From Parabacteroides sp. FAFU027 (lineage in GTDB: Bacteria > Bacteroidota > Bacteroidia > Bacteroidales > UBA7332), in assembly GCF_022808675.1 (NCBI RefSeq), contig NZ_JAKZKV010000004.1:329884-393883 (forward strand): a stretch of 64,000 bases of DNA, in the 5' to 3' direction. Both the position numbers and the translations under genes were made by a program. Under the pieces are notes generated by a model. The model searched no databases, was not told where the DNA came from, and saw only the letters and a program-made list of their open reading frames with translations. Of this stretch, positions 1-10,088 are shown in pieces. Each line of letters opens with the position of its first letter. Within the stretch, counting starts at the first letter, position 1.

Positions 1-2
1 TG

Positions 3-2177
3 GGAACTTCGCACCACGAACCTATGATGCGGGCTCAAAAGGAATATACCAAACGCAAGGAAGAAATCGGCACTTGGGACTTTGTAACGAATAGTGCGAA
101 TCTTGAAAAATTTTGGTTTGATGGTCTCAACAGGAACAAAAATTACGAGAACCTGATTACTATGAGTATGCGTGGTGATGGTGATGTGGCTATGGGAAAA
201 GGGAACGACCTCGAAAATATCAAAACATTGCAGAATGTAATAAAAAGTCAGCGGGATATTATCCAAAAGGTTTATAATGACGATCCCGCCAATCATCCTC
301 AGTTGTGGGCTATTTTTACCGAAGTTCAGCGCTACTACGATGCAGGCTTCAATGTGCCCGAGGATATTACGCTGCTGTTTTGCGACAACAACTGGGGGTA
401 TATACGACGTATTTTGCCTCCAAAAGAAAAGAACAGGAAAGGTGGCGCCGGATTGTATTATCACATCGATATGAACGGAGGGCCAAATAACGACCGCTGG
501 GTTAATACGACCACTATTCCGAAACTTCGTGAGCAGTTCAATCTGGCATACCAAAGCGGACTTGACCGTATATGGATCGTTAACGTAGGCGATTTGAAAC
601 CGAAGGAACTTCCTATCGACTTCATTATGCATTTTGCCTGGAATCCGGATGCTTATCCGGCAGACAAAGCATCGGATTATACGATTAACTGGGCTAAAGG
701 TATTTTTGGCGAAGAACATGCCGAAGAAATTGCTGATATTGTTTCTAAGTATTCAAAATACAATCTTTTAAGAAAGGCCGAGGTTCAATCTCCCCAAATA
801 TTCAGCTATGTCAACTACAACGAAGCCGACCGAATGCTTAAACTTTGGCGCGATGTGGTGGCAAAAGCCGAAGCGTTGGAAGCGAAAATTGCTCCTGAAG
901 CAAAAGATGCTTACTACCAGTTGGTACTTTATCCAACAAAGGCTTCAGCCGGAGTTGCCGAAATGTATATTTCGGTTGGCAAAAACTTGTTGTATGCTAA
1001 ACAAGGACGAGTGAACGCCAACGATTATGCCCAGCGTACAAGGGATCTCTTCGATCTTGATAAAAAATTAAGCGATTACTACAACGTTGCGATGTCCAAT
1101 GGCAAGTGGAAAAACATGATGTCTGATATACATATCGGATATACAAGTTGGCAGATGCCTCGTGAAAATAAACTACCGGAGATGAAAGTGGTAACTCCAC
1201 TTGCCGAACCAACTTTGGGTGTTGCTGTCGAAGGGTCAGAGGCTGCCTGGCCAGGCGGTGCCGGAAAGCCTCAGCTTCCTGTATTTGACAGGCTTAAAAA
1301 TCAATCATATTATATAGATGTCTTCAATAGAGGCGTTGGCTCTTTTCAGTTTGAAGCAAAAGCCAATAAGTCCTGGATTAAATTAAATAAGACCAAGGGT
1401 AAGGTTGAAAAGGATGTGCGACTAATAGTAGATGTTGACTGGAAAACATTGCCCGAAGGCAAATCGGATGGCATTGTTGAAATAAGGAAAGGCAACGAGC
1501 TTGTTTCTGTAACGGTTAGTGCAATAAAAGCAGCCTTGCCCAAAGTGACAGAGCCTTATTTTGGAAACTTTACGGGCGAATTCACCATTCCTGCTGAGAA
1601 GTTTAATGTTAGCACTCCGGGTAAAAATGCAAAATGGATTCTTCTGCCTGATCTTGGCAAAGGTAAAGCTTGTATGGGGATTTATCCCGTAACCAGCCCA
1701 AGTACGACCGCAGCTGATGGCCCGAAACTTGAGTATAAAGTATTCCTCCCAACTACCGGAAAAACTACTGTTTGCCTGGGCATTCTACCAACTCAGGATG
1801 TCTATCCACAACGTGGGTTGAGAATCGCTGTTGCATTAGACGGTCAGGAGCCGCTGGTATTGGATGCACGAAAAGGATTTTATGATGAGTTTAAAGAATA
1901 TACTCCCGAAATTCTGGCCAGATCAACGGTGTTGAAGCCTTATCCACCACTCAACAAAAATATTGCGTTAATTGGCGCCGGCCAATTTCGAAGAAACGAG
2001 ATTTTTGACAATATGCGCTGGCTTGACTTTGACGTGAATGTAAAAGAACCGGGTATCCATACCCTGAAAATCATTATGATTGATCCTGAAGTGGTGGTTG
2101 AAAAGATCGTAGTAAATCCGGATAATAATCATCCAAGTTATTTCGGAGCTCCCTCTATTCAGCATAATGCAAGATAA
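3..2177 (+). CDS. GH115 alpha-glucuronidase, 5'-truncated by window edge
   Basis: Family GH115 enzymes remove glucuronic acid or 4-O-methylglucuronic acid from xylan, including from internal xyloses. The reading frame is open from base 3 and begins mid-protein with GTSHHEPMMRAQ, a GH115-type motif, so the first ATG at 24 is internal and the true start lies before the window. Further family features are MSMRGDGDVAM, the LLFCDNNWGYIRR segment and a long C-terminal beta-rich region ending near HPSYFGAPS. About 725 residues are visible and the family is usually 830-980, so roughly 100-250 residues including the signal peptide are missing. I did not assign catalytic residues because I am unsure of them in this family. 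The next gene, a GH67, starts 37 bases downstream, which suggests co-transcription. Confidence 0.93.
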   Translation, partial: GTSHHEPMMRAQKEYTKRKEEIGTWDFVTNSANLEKFWFDGLNRNKNYENLITMSMRGDGDVAMGKGNDLENIKTLQNVIKSQRDIIQKVYNDDPANHPQLWAIFTEVQRYYDAGFNVPEDITLLFCDNNWGYIRRILPPKEKNRKGGAGLYYHIDMNGGPNNDRWVNTTTIPKLREQFNLAYQSGLDRIWIVNVGDLKPKELPIDFIMHFAWNPDAYPADKASDYTINWAKGIFGEEHAEEIADIVSKYSKYNLLRKAEVQSPQIFSYVNYNEADRMLKLWRDVVAKAEALEAKIAPEAKDAYYQLVLYPTKASAGVAEMYISVGKNLLYAKQGRVNANDYAQRTRDLFDLDKKLSDYYNVAMSNGKWKNMMSDIHIGYTSWQMPRENKLPEMKVVTPLAEPTLGVAVEGSEAAWPGGAGKPQLPVFDRLKNQSYYIDVFNRGVGSFQFEAKANKSWIKLNKTKGKVEKDVRLIVDVDWKTLPEGKSDGIVEIRKGNELVSVTVSAIKAALPKVTEPYFGNFTGEFTIPAEKFNVSTPGKNAKWILLPDLGKGKACMGIYPVTSPSTTAADGPKLEYKVFLPTTGKTTVCLGILPTQDVYPQRGLRIAVALDGQEPLVLDARKGFYDEFKEYTPEILARSTVLKPYPPLNKNIALIGAGQFRRNEIFDNMRWLDFDVNVKEPGIHTLKIIMIDPEVVVEKIVVNPDNNHPSYFGAPSIQHNAR

Positions 2178-2213
2178 ACTACGTGTTAACATTTTAATTA
2201 ATAGAATATTTAT

Positions 2214-4283
2214 ATGAGAAATAAATTGTTGTGTTTGATTCTATTGGCGTTTACCTTAAATCTTCAGGCGGAGAATGGTCACAGTCTTTGGCTTCGGGCT
2301 AATAGCTCGCGAGCAGTAAATATTGTTTGCGCCAAGAGTTCTCCAACTTTGGCTATTGCAAAACAGGAACTGAAGCAAGGTTGGCTTGGGCAAAACGGGG
2401 CAAAAATTGTTTTAACTGTAAAAAATGACAAAGCCATCAAAGGTGATGGCTTTAAACTTTCTGGAAATGAAATTCAAGCCAATACTGATTTAGGAATCTT
2501 GTATGGTGTGTACGAACTTTTGCGCCGTCAGCAAACAGAACAACCCATTGTTCAGAATGAAATATGTAATCCGTCATACCAGCGAAGGGTGTTAAACCAT
2601 TGGGATAATCTGGACGGTTCGATTGAGCGTGGATATGCCGGGCGTTCGATATTCTGGCATGATGTAGAAAAAGGTTATGCCGTAACTGACAAAGACAGGA
2701 ATTTGTGGAAAGAATATGCACGAGCAAATGCCTCTATAGGGATTAACGGTACGGTATTGAACAACGTTAACTCTTCAAAGCTAATGTTGACAACTGAATG
2801 CCTTGCGAAAGTGAAGGCAATTGCCGAAGTACTACGTCCTTATGGTATTAAAACCTATCTTTCAGTAAAATTCTCTTCCCCTCCATTAATCGGAGGTTTA
2901 AAAACATCCGATCCATTAAATCCCGAAGTAATAAAATGGTGGAAAGATAAAGCAAATGAAATTTACAAAACCATTCCCGATTTTGGTGGTTTTCTGATAA
3001 AAGCCAATAGCGAAGGAGAACCCGGTCCACAGGATTTTGGACGTACTCATGCCGATGGAGCCAACATGTTGGCCGATGCAGTTAAGCCATTTGGTGGTAT
3101 TATTATGTGGCGCGCTTTTGTTTATGAAGCCAACAGCAAAGACCGTGCTTGCCAGGCCTATAAAGAGTTTATGCCGCTTGATGGACAGTTTCGCGATAAT
3201 GTAATTATTCAGGTAAAAAATGGTCCGGTAGATTTTCAACCACGCGAACCGTTTACTCCTCTATTCGGGGCATTGAAAAAGACTTCTGTTATGCCAGAGT
3301 TGCAGATAACTCAAGAATATCTTGGGCATTCAATCCAATTAGTTTATCTGGCTACCATGTGGGAAGAGTTTCTAAAAAGTGATACTTATCAAGAAGGTAA
3401 CGGAAGTACCGTCGCACGCACCACTGATGGTAGTATTTTCCCTCAAAAATACACAGCAATAGCGGGTGTGGCCAATATAGGGTTGGATAACAACTGGTGT
3501 GGTCATCATTTTGCCCAGGCAAATTGGTATGCTTTTGGTCGAATGGCTTGGAATAACCAGATAACCAGCGAGAAAATTGCTGACGAATGGCTAAGGCTTA
3601 CCTTTTTGCCCAAAGATGAAAAGCTAACTCCAAATGTTGCCGATTGGCAAAAGACCTTTTTAGCACCCGTAAAACAAATGATGCTGGAAAGTCGAGAAGC
3701 TACTGTGAATTATTCGATGCCGCTGGGTCTTCATCATATTTTTGCAGGACTCAATAATACTCATTATGGCCCTGGTCCATGGTTTGGTCCTAAGGGTATT
3801 CGTAAGGATTGGACGGCGGCATATTACCACAAAGCCGATTCATTGGGCATTGGATTCGATCGTACTACGAAAGGAACAGATGCGGTAAGTCAATACCATG
3901 AACCTTTGAGGAGCCAGTTTGAAAGTGTGGCAACTTGTCCCGAAATATATCTGTTGTGGTTTCATCATTTGCCTTGGGACTATAAAATGAAAAACGGACG
4001 TATTCTTTGGGACGAATTGTGTTACGCGTATGATAAAGGGGTAAACGAAGTGCGACAGTTTCAAAAAACGTGGGACAAAGTACAGCCCTATGTTGATGCT
4101 CAGCGTTTCTCAGAAGTTCAAAGTAAACTACGCCAGCAATGCCGTGATGCACAGGTTTGGAAAGATGGCTGCTTGCTGTATTTTCAGCAATTCAGCAAAA
4201 GACCAATTCCTTTTGAGATCGAACGCCCTGTATATGATTTGAACTATTTGCTTAAAACAGATCTGACAGAGCTACTAAAATAA
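2214..4283 (+). CDS. aguA: GH67 alpha-glucuronidase
   Basis: GH67 enzymes release 4-O-methyl-glucuronic acid from the non-reducing end of xylo-oligosaccharides by inversion. The protein has 689 residues, full length for the family, with a Sec signal peptide (cleavage near residue 19-20). The acid Glu is seen in the NSEGEPGP motif (E267). The base pair is seen as D340 in NGPVDFQ and E368 in QEYLG. The spacings (73 and 28 residues) match those I recall for the Cellvibrio enzyme (E292/D365/E393). No T9SS tail is present, so a periplasmic location is likely, where it would act on imported oligosaccharides left by the GH10. It sits directly after the GH115, so side chains on both internal and terminal xyloses are covered. 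Confidence 0.96.
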   Translation: MRNKLLCLILLAFTLNLQAENGHSLWLRANSSRAVNIVCAKSSPTLAIAKQELKQGWLGQNGAKIVLTVKNDKAIKGDGFKLSGNEIQANTDLGILYGVYELLRRQQTEQPIVQNEICNPSYQRRVLNHWDNLDGSIERGYAGRSIFWHDVEKGYAVTDKDRNLWKEYARANASIGINGTVLNNVNSSKLMLTTECLAKVKAIAEVLRPYGIKTYLSVKFSSPPLIGGLKTSDPLNPEVIKWWKDKANEIYKTIPDFGGFLIKANSEGEPGPQDFGRTHADGANMLADAVKPFGGIIMWRAFVYEANSKDRACQAYKEFMPLDGQFRDNVIIQVKNGPVDFQPREPFTPLFGALKKTSVMPELQITQEYLGHSIQLVYLATMWEEFLKSDTYQEGNGSTVARTTDGSIFPQKYTAIAGVANIGLDNNWCGHHFAQANWYAFGRMAWNNQITSEKIADEWLRLTFLPKDEKLTPNVADWQKTFLAPVKQMMLESREATVNYSMPLGLHHIFAGLNNTHYGPGPWFGPKGIRKDWTAAYYHKADSLGIGFDRTTKGTDAVSQYHEPLRSQFESVATCPEIYLLWFHHLPWDYKMKNGRILWDELCYAYDKGVNEVRQFQKTWDKVQPYVDAQRFSEVQSKLRQQCRDAQVWKDGCLLYFQQFSKRPIPFEIERPVYDLNYLLKTDLTELLK

Positions 4284-4361
4284 ATCATAATGGAAGTACG
4301 ATGCATCCTTATAGTTGATAAAAGCATTATAACAAACTGATATTTAATACATATTCAATAG

Positions 4362-6155
4362 ATGGACTCAAAGAAACACCTGACTTTATTACTTGTATGC
4401 TGCTTGATTTGTGCTTCCGCTGTTTTTGCGCAAACAAAAAGGAATTACCACGCGTACGCAAAAACGCCTCCGCTCGGCTGGAACAGCTGGGATATTTACG
4501 GCACAACAGTAACCGAACAGCAGGTGAAAGAACAAGCCGACGCTATGGCCAAATACCTTTTGCCCAGTGGATATAAATACCTAACAGTAGATATTCAATG
4601 GTATGAACCAGAGTCAAAAGGGCATGCGTACAAACCAGGGGCGATTCTTACTATGGACGAATATGGTCGTCTCACTCCGGGATTGAAAAAATTTCCTTCT
4701 GCTGCAAATGGAAAAGGATTTAAGTCATTAGCTGATTATGTGCATTCCAAAGGATTGAAATTCGGAATTCATATTATGCGTGGAATTCCTCGTCAGGCGG
4801 TTGAGCAAAACACTCCGGTTCTTGGAACTAATCTCAAGGCACAGGACATTGCAGTCAAAAGCTCTACCTGTCCGTGGAATCCCGATATGTACGGTGTGGA
4901 TGCTACCAAGCCTGAAGGACAGGCTTATTATAATTCAATTGTTCAGATGTATGCCGACTGGGGAGTTGATTTGATAAAGTGTGATGACATTTCGCGTCCT
5001 TACGACAATGTGCAAAAAGCCGAAGTGGAAGCTCTTCGCAATGCTATTGATAAAACCGGTCGTCCCATCGTATTAAGTTTGTCACCAGGTGCAACGCCGG
5101 TCAAGATGGGTGAACACGTTATGAATCACGCTAATATGTGGCGTATTACTGACGATTTCTGGGATCGCTGGGGTGCTTTGCTGGCTATGTTTGAACGGAT
5201 GGATGCCTGGACTCCGTATCGTGGACCGGGCCATTTTCCCGATGCAGATATGCTTCCTATCGGATTGGTTGAATTTAACCGACCAACAAGATTTACTAAA
5301 GATGAACAATACACCCTTATGAGCTTGTGGGCTATCGGCCGTTCGCCGTTGATTTTCGGAGGAGATATGACTAAGCTTGATGGTTTTACCAAAGAAATGT
5401 TGACAAACCCAGAGATGCTGAAAGTGAATCAGCATAGCGTGAATAACCGTCAGGTATCTCGTGATAAAAATCTGATTGTATGGACTGCTGATAAACCTGA
5501 TAGTAAAGACAAATATGTCGCTCTCTTCAATGCGCAAAGCAAAGGGGATAATGTTGATTTTAACAATGCTGATTATGCAAGCCCTGTCATAGCTGGTAAG
5601 GGTAGCTCTCAAAAGGTTGAGGTTTCGGTTAAAGATGGAAAAAGGCTTGTTTTGTTTGTAAAGGATGGAGGTAACGGATTTGATTGGGACCATATAGTTT
5701 GGGCTGATCCTGTATTGCATGGACCAAAAGGTGATTTGAAACTGACTGATCTTAAGTGGTTAAGTGCCACTTCGGGATGGGGTGAAGCCCACGTGAACCG
5801 CACATGTGATAACAGGCCAATCGTCATTAATGATAAGACTGTCGAAGGAATTGGTGCGCATGCTGAGTCGGTGATAGTTTACCAATTACCTGAAGGTTAC
5901 GATACTTTTTCTGCTACTGGGTATGTGACACAGGAGACAGGCTCGGTTGTGTTTGGTGTGCTTGTTGATAAAGGCGCTATGAATTTGCCCGAAACAGCTG
6001 AGGTAAAAGTGAAATTTCAATCCATTGGCATAAAAGGTAAAGCCAAAGTATATGACGTGTGGGCGCATAAGGATCTGGGTGTATTTAACGGATCGTTTGG
6101 TCGGGAGTTAAAACAACATGGTGCTGGGCTTTACAGAATCAGTCCGCTACGATAA
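4362..6155 (+). CDS. GH27 alpha-galactosidase-like enzyme with NPCBM-type insert
   Basis: GH27 is mainly alpha-galactosidase, with some beta-L-arabinopyranosidases, so the exact sugar is unsure. A signal peptide covers about residues 1-23 and the barrel starts at PPLGWNSWD. The nucleophile is in IKCDD (D208 or D209) and the acid/base in RITDDFWD (D264 or D265). The C-terminal part is unusual. A segment that looks like the end of an NPCBM domain (LFVKDGGNGFDWDH, about 418-450) comes before one that looks like its beginning (LKWLSATSGWG through GIGAHAES, about 460-540). The GH27 closing beta strands (YDVWAHKDLG) follow. This reads as a circularly permuted NPCBM inserted in the C-terminal beta domain. 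Confidence 0.9.
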   Translation: MDSKKHLTLLLVCCLICASAVFAQTKRNYHAYAKTPPLGWNSWDIYGTTVTEQQVKEQADAMAKYLLPSGYKYLTVDIQWYEPESKGHAYKPGAILTMDEYGRLTPGLKKFPSAANGKGFKSLADYVHSKGLKFGIHIMRGIPRQAVEQNTPVLGTNLKAQDIAVKSSTCPWNPDMYGVDATKPEGQAYYNSIVQMYADWGVDLIKCDDISRPYDNVQKAEVEALRNAIDKTGRPIVLSLSPGATPVKMGEHVMNHANMWRITDDFWDRWGALLAMFERMDAWTPYRGPGHFPDADMLPIGLVEFNRPTRFTKDEQYTLMSLWAIGRSPLIFGGDMTKLDGFTKEMLTNPEMLKVNQHSVNNRQVSRDKNLIVWTADKPDSKDKYVALFNAQSKGDNVDFNNADYASPVIAGKGSSQKVEVSVKDGKRLVLFVKDGGNGFDWDHIVWADPVLHGPKGDLKLTDLKWLSATSGWGEAHVNRTCDNRPIVINDKTVEGIGAHAESVIVYQLPEGYDTFSATGYVTQETGSVVFGVLVDKGAMNLPETAEVKVKFQSIGIKGKAKVYDVWAHKDLGVFNGSFGRELKQHGAGLYRISPLR

Positions 6156-6208
6156 ATAATTACTTGCGAATTTGTATTATTTAGTTAAATAAACAGAAAG
6201 ATACACTC

Positions 6209-8548
6209 ATGAAGAGGGTACTAATATCATTTTTAATAGTTTTTGTATCAGGTTTCTTGTCTCAGATTACAGGCCAGGTGAGAAGTTATGAGGCTGAAGC
6301 TACAAAATCGATAGAAAAAATATTAAAATTATCAGACTCTAAGGCTTCAGGAGGATATGCTGTTAGTTTGACCAAACCGGGCCAAAGTCTGAAATTTTCT
6401 AATATGCCACTTGCTAATAAATTAGCGGTTCGATATGCTTCTTTAGGAGTTGGTACAATCAGCATTGTAGTTAATAACCAGCAGGTAAGAAAAGTAAATG
6501 TTCACTCATCAGGTGCTCTTACAGGATCTTTTCTCTTTTCAATTATTGATATTGAAATTCCAAGGAATGCATCAATAACCATAAAATTAGAAGAGAATGA
6601 TACTCCTGTAAATATCGACAAAATAATTGTTGGAAAAGGCGATTTAGGATTACCGTCCGATATCTGGAATTTGTCTCCTTTGATGGTGAGTGAAGGTCCA
6701 TATCCTGCCGATTGGAAAGGGTTAAGTCGGATTTACTCTGTACCAGACTGGTGGCGAGAAGCTAAATTCGGGGCGTGGTCGCATTGGGATCCGCAATCGA
6801 TGCCTGAGCAAGGCGATTGGTATGCTCGGGGTATGTATATGGAAAATAGCCAACAATATAATTATCAGGTGCAACATTTTGGTCATCCATCAGACTCTGG
6901 TTATAAGGATATTTGTCAAAACTGGGTGATTGATAAATGGAATCCCGAAGAGCTAATAAATTTGTATGTGGAGATGGGTGCAAAATACTTTATGGCCATG
7001 GGAGTACACCATGATAATTTCGATTGTTGGGACTCCAAATACCAGCCATGGAATTCTGTAAATGTGGGTCCAAAACAAGATATTGTCGGTACATGGGAAA
7101 AAATTGCCCGTCAACACGGGTTGCGATTTGGAATTGGGTTTCATAATACTCCGGGACGGACTTGGGGACAGTTTATGACAGTACGTTACACAAGCGATAA
7201 AACGGGGCCAAAGGCAGGTGTTCCTTACGACGCGCTTCAAACTATCCTTGATGGTAAAGGAACATGGTGGGAAGGCATGGATCCTGTCGATCTTTACGGT
7301 TCGAAACATGATAAAAAAGATCCGCTGCTTTCACCGTATGCTAATCAGTTTATGTGGCGGGTTGATGATGCCATCACAAAGTATCATCCCGATATGATTT
7401 ACTTTGATGAACATGCAGGAGACTCGCAAACTGATTTAGGTGTAAAAATGGGATTGGGTTTTCTTGCCCCTCAACTAATTGCAAATTACTACAACAAATC
7501 ATTACAGTGGAATAGTGGTAATATGGATGTGGTGATTAACCTCAAAGCTGTAGGGGGGCCATATAATAGTTTTCAAAATAGCCCACAGTTGCTTCCTTTT
7601 GTTGATCGCTCTCTTGTAAAGAGTACTGAGGCTATCATCGAATCGGAGATTACGGCTTATTCTTTCCAAACTGAAACCAGTATCGCTGAATGGCATTACT
7701 TAACCGGTCAGAAATATAAGAATGCCAAGGAAATAATTGAACTATTGATGCAGAATGTATCGCGTAATGGCACGATGTTGCTCAATATTACCCAACATGG
7801 ACGTGGTGATCTCGACCCTGAAGTGATTCGCATTTGCAAAGATATTGGTGCATGGCTGAAAATCAATGGAGAAGCAGTGTATGGCTCGCGTCCGTATGAA
7901 ATTTTTGGTGATAGTACCGTTCTATACACTCGCAGTCAGGGAAAACTTTATGCTACACTTTTAAACTGGAATGGTAATCCCATAACACTTTCGGCACTTC
8001 ACATAAACGGCGCAACATTAGGCAAAGTTTCCAAAGTCGAATTACTCGGATCGGATACCCCAATAAAATTTATTCAGGATGACAAAGGATTGACGATTAC
8101 GCCTGAAAAATCGCCGCAAGCACTGCCCGGAATTACCGACCAATCGTTGGCAGCAAAATGTCGGGTTCTGCGTATCACACACGATAAAGGCTGGATCAAT
8201 GATGATGATCCCGGAGCAAAAGCTCCCGGATGGCTTCGCAAATGCAATTTGGGTACCGGTGATTTTAATAATGACCTGACTACCAGTGAAACACCGGGTG
8301 ATATGTGGAGTTGTTCATTTATGGGGACAAGCGTTAAAATAATTGCGCCAAAAGAAGTCGGGGCTGGGAAAATTGAGGTTATGATTGATGGTAAGACACA
8401 TGCAACAGCTGATTTGTCGAATAATGGAGTGCGACAACCTCAGCAGATAGTTTGCGAAATATCGGGTTTGACCTCTGGAAAGCATCACATTAGTATTGTT
8501 AATATAGGTTCAGGGCCTGTAGCTATTGATGCTCTGGTTGTTAAATAG
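6209..8548 (+). CDS. GH29 alpha-L-fucosidase-like, with N- and C-terminal binding-type domains
   Basis: GH29 retaining enzymes remove alpha-L-fucose, and some act on related sugars. After a signal peptide (about 1-22), residues 25-145 look like a CBM6/35-type beta-sandwich that begins with YEAEAT. The GH29 barrel runs from about 165 to 480, with FGAWSHWDPQS, the AMGVHHDNFD strand and MIYFDEHAGD, where D400 is the probable nucleophile. The C-terminal 120 residues look like another galactose-binding-like sandwich. The length of 779 is longer than plain GH29 because of these additions. In this setting the substrate may be a fucose or fucose-like decoration on hemicellulose. No T9SS tail is visible. 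Confidence 0.88.
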   Translation: MKRVLISFLIVFVSGFLSQITGQVRSYEAEATKSIEKILKLSDSKASGGYAVSLTKPGQSLKFSNMPLANKLAVRYASLGVGTISIVVNNQQVRKVNVHSSGALTGSFLFSIIDIEIPRNASITIKLEENDTPVNIDKIIVGKGDLGLPSDIWNLSPLMVSEGPYPADWKGLSRIYSVPDWWREAKFGAWSHWDPQSMPEQGDWYARGMYMENSQQYNYQVQHFGHPSDSGYKDICQNWVIDKWNPEELINLYVEMGAKYFMAMGVHHDNFDCWDSKYQPWNSVNVGPKQDIVGTWEKIARQHGLRFGIGFHNTPGRTWGQFMTVRYTSDKTGPKAGVPYDALQTILDGKGTWWEGMDPVDLYGSKHDKKDPLLSPYANQFMWRVDDAITKYHPDMIYFDEHAGDSQTDLGVKMGLGFLAPQLIANYYNKSLQWNSGNMDVVINLKAVGGPYNSFQNSPQLLPFVDRSLVKSTEAIIESEITAYSFQTETSIAEWHYLTGQKYKNAKEIIELLMQNVSRNGTMLLNITQHGRGDLDPEVIRICKDIGAWLKINGEAVYGSRPYEIFGDSTVLYTRSQGKLYATLLNWNGNPITLSALHINGATLGKVSKVELLGSDTPIKFIQDDKGLTITPEKSPQALPGITDQSLAAKCRVLRITHDKGWINDDDPGAKAPGWLRKCNLGTGDFNNDLTTSETPGDMWSCSFMGTSVKIIAPKEVGAGKIEVMIDGKTHATADLSNNGVRQPQQIVCEISGLTSGKHHISIVNIGSGPVAIDALVVK

Positions 8549-8688
8549 CTAATTGGTATAAATATTATATGAAACATATCCGCCGTCTTAAACCTTTTTG
8601 GATATTGACAATCCATATTATGGCGTATATGCTATAATGAGGAATTATTGAATAGATAAATAATAACCAAATATAAATCTGATAAACT

Positions 8689-9885
8689 ATGATGAGAAAA
8701 ATTTTTATGGCAGGTTTTATCCTGATCGAGACTTTGGCTGTCTCTGTATATAGCCAGGACAATACATTGTCACAGAAGACTCTAAAACAAGCATTTGCTG
8801 GAAAATTTCTTATCGGCTGCGCTGATGATCTGACCTCGAATAACGATGCCTATCAGGCAAGTATTAAAGCGCAGTACGACATTGTTACGCCGGAAAACTG
8901 TATGAAACCGCAGCCAATTCATCCTTCTGAAAATACTTATAATTTCAAAACCACCGATGCAATGGTTGATTGGTGTGAGAAAAACGGATTAAAAGTTTGG
9001 GGACATACCTTGGGCTGGCACTCACAAACTCCAACATGGTTTTTTCAAGCAGTAAACCCGAAGACTGAAGAAACTCAACCGGCAAGACGACCAGGAATGG
9101 GTTTTGACCCAAAAGCACCGCATCTCTCAATGGATGAAATGTGGGCCCGCAGCATTAAAGGCGAAATGGCAAGTAAGAAAGTCGCACTGAAACGTTTGGA
9201 GAAACATATTAAAACCGTGGTAGGACGATATAAAGGTCGTATCATTGGTTGGGATGTGTTTAATGAATCCATTGCTGATGGTGGTGACGGAACGACAGAA
9301 AATCTTAGAACCTTCAGTTGGTATAAGGTTGTCGGGCCGGAAGTAGTGACCAAAGCATTTAAATGGGCGCATCAAGCCGACCCTAAAGCGAAGTTGTACT
9401 ACAACGACTACAACATTGAACAGGGTGCGGTTGAAAACAAAGGAAAACATGCCAGCTCATTGTTGCTGCTTAAACGTCTCATAAAAGAGGGCGCACCTAT
9501 CACTGGTGTAGGAATTCAGGGACACTGGCATTTGGATACTAATCTTGCCGATGTTGAAAAAGCCATCGAGAACTACGCATCGCTGGGACTAAAGGTTTCT
9601 ATCACAGAGCTTGATGTAACTGCAACGGGTGATAACAGTGGTGCTTTTGGTGTGAATCAGGGCGATAAAAAAATTCCGGCTGAGAACTATCTAAAGCAGG
9701 CTGAAGTATATAAAAAGCTATTCCAGATTTTCATGCGTCATGCTGACGTAATCGAACGAGTAACTTTATGGGGCCTCAGCGACACCCGTTCCTGGCGACG
9801 TGGACAGGATGCTCTTTTGTTCGATGGGCAATTGAATCCAAAACCAGCCTATCAAGCTGTTATTGAGACAAGTCAGACTAAATAA
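8689..9885 (+). CDS. GH10 endo-beta-1,4-xylanase
   Basis: GH10 enzymes cut the beta-1,4-xylan backbone with retention and tolerate side chains. The 398-residue protein has a signal peptide (about 1-22) and a single catalytic domain with no binding module. Family motifs include TPENCMKP, WGHTLGWHSQTP, WDVFNES with acid/base E193, and SITELDVTA with nucleophile E307, plus LWGLSDTRSW near the end. With no T9SS tail it is probably periplasmic or on the membrane side, cutting imported oligosaccharides, while the GH5 enzymes further along carry the secretion tails. The start at 8689 is followed by a second ATG at 8692, and either is possible. The short gene remnant at 9882-10073 follows immediately. 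Confidence 0.97.
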   Translation: MMRKIFMAGFILIETLAVSVYSQDNTLSQKTLKQAFAGKFLIGCADDLTSNNDAYQASIKAQYDIVTPENCMKPQPIHPSENTYNFKTTDAMVDWCEKNGLKVWGHTLGWHSQTPTWFFQAVNPKTEETQPARRPGMGFDPKAPHLSMDEMWARSIKGEMASKKVALKRLEKHIKTVVGRYKGRIIGWDVFNESIADGGDGTTENLRTFSWYKVVGPEVVTKAFKWAHQADPKAKLYYNDYNIEQGAVENKGKHASSLLLLKRLIKEGAPITGVGIQGHWHLDTNLADVEKAIENYASLGLKVSITELDVTATGDNSGAFGVNQGDKKIPAENYLKQAEVYKKLFQIFMRHADVIERVTLWGLSDTRSWRRGQDALLFDGQLNPKPAYQAVIETSQTK

Positions 9886-10073
9886 TCTTTCTCGATTTGT
9901 CTCCTGACTGGAGTTGGAGTATTGAAGGAGAAATTGATTCAACAGAAAGTGCAGGGGACTATTTTAAGACGTATGTAGATTGGTATCGTAAATCGTTTAA
10001 AACTCTTGCTGATTGGAATTCTCAACTAACTATAAAATCAGACAGAAGCGACATAAATACCAAAACTTATTAA
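9882..10073 (+). pseudogene. Gene remnant, C-terminal fragment without start codon
   Basis: Right after the GH10 stop, another frame is open for about 63 codons and contains protein-like sequence (DLSPDWSWSIEGEID, GDYFKTYVDWYRKSFKTL) up to a stop at 10071-10073. No ATG, GTG or TTG sits in a useful position, and the open frame begins inside the GH10 stop region. The sequence is rich in Trp, Tyr and Asp, unlike random intergenic DNA here. It looks like the tail of a secreted protein whose 5' part has been deleted. The W-x-(L/I)E then DWY pattern is loosely like LruC-domain ends, but I do not claim that. It could also be chance. Confidence 0.4.
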
Positions 10074-10088
10074 TAATCAAACAAAACA

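Noticed and set aside
5082..5720. 212-codon open frame on the minus strand
   Set aside because: It lies fully inside the GH27 gene and its translation shows no domain or signal pattern; the + strand frame has clear catalytic motifs.
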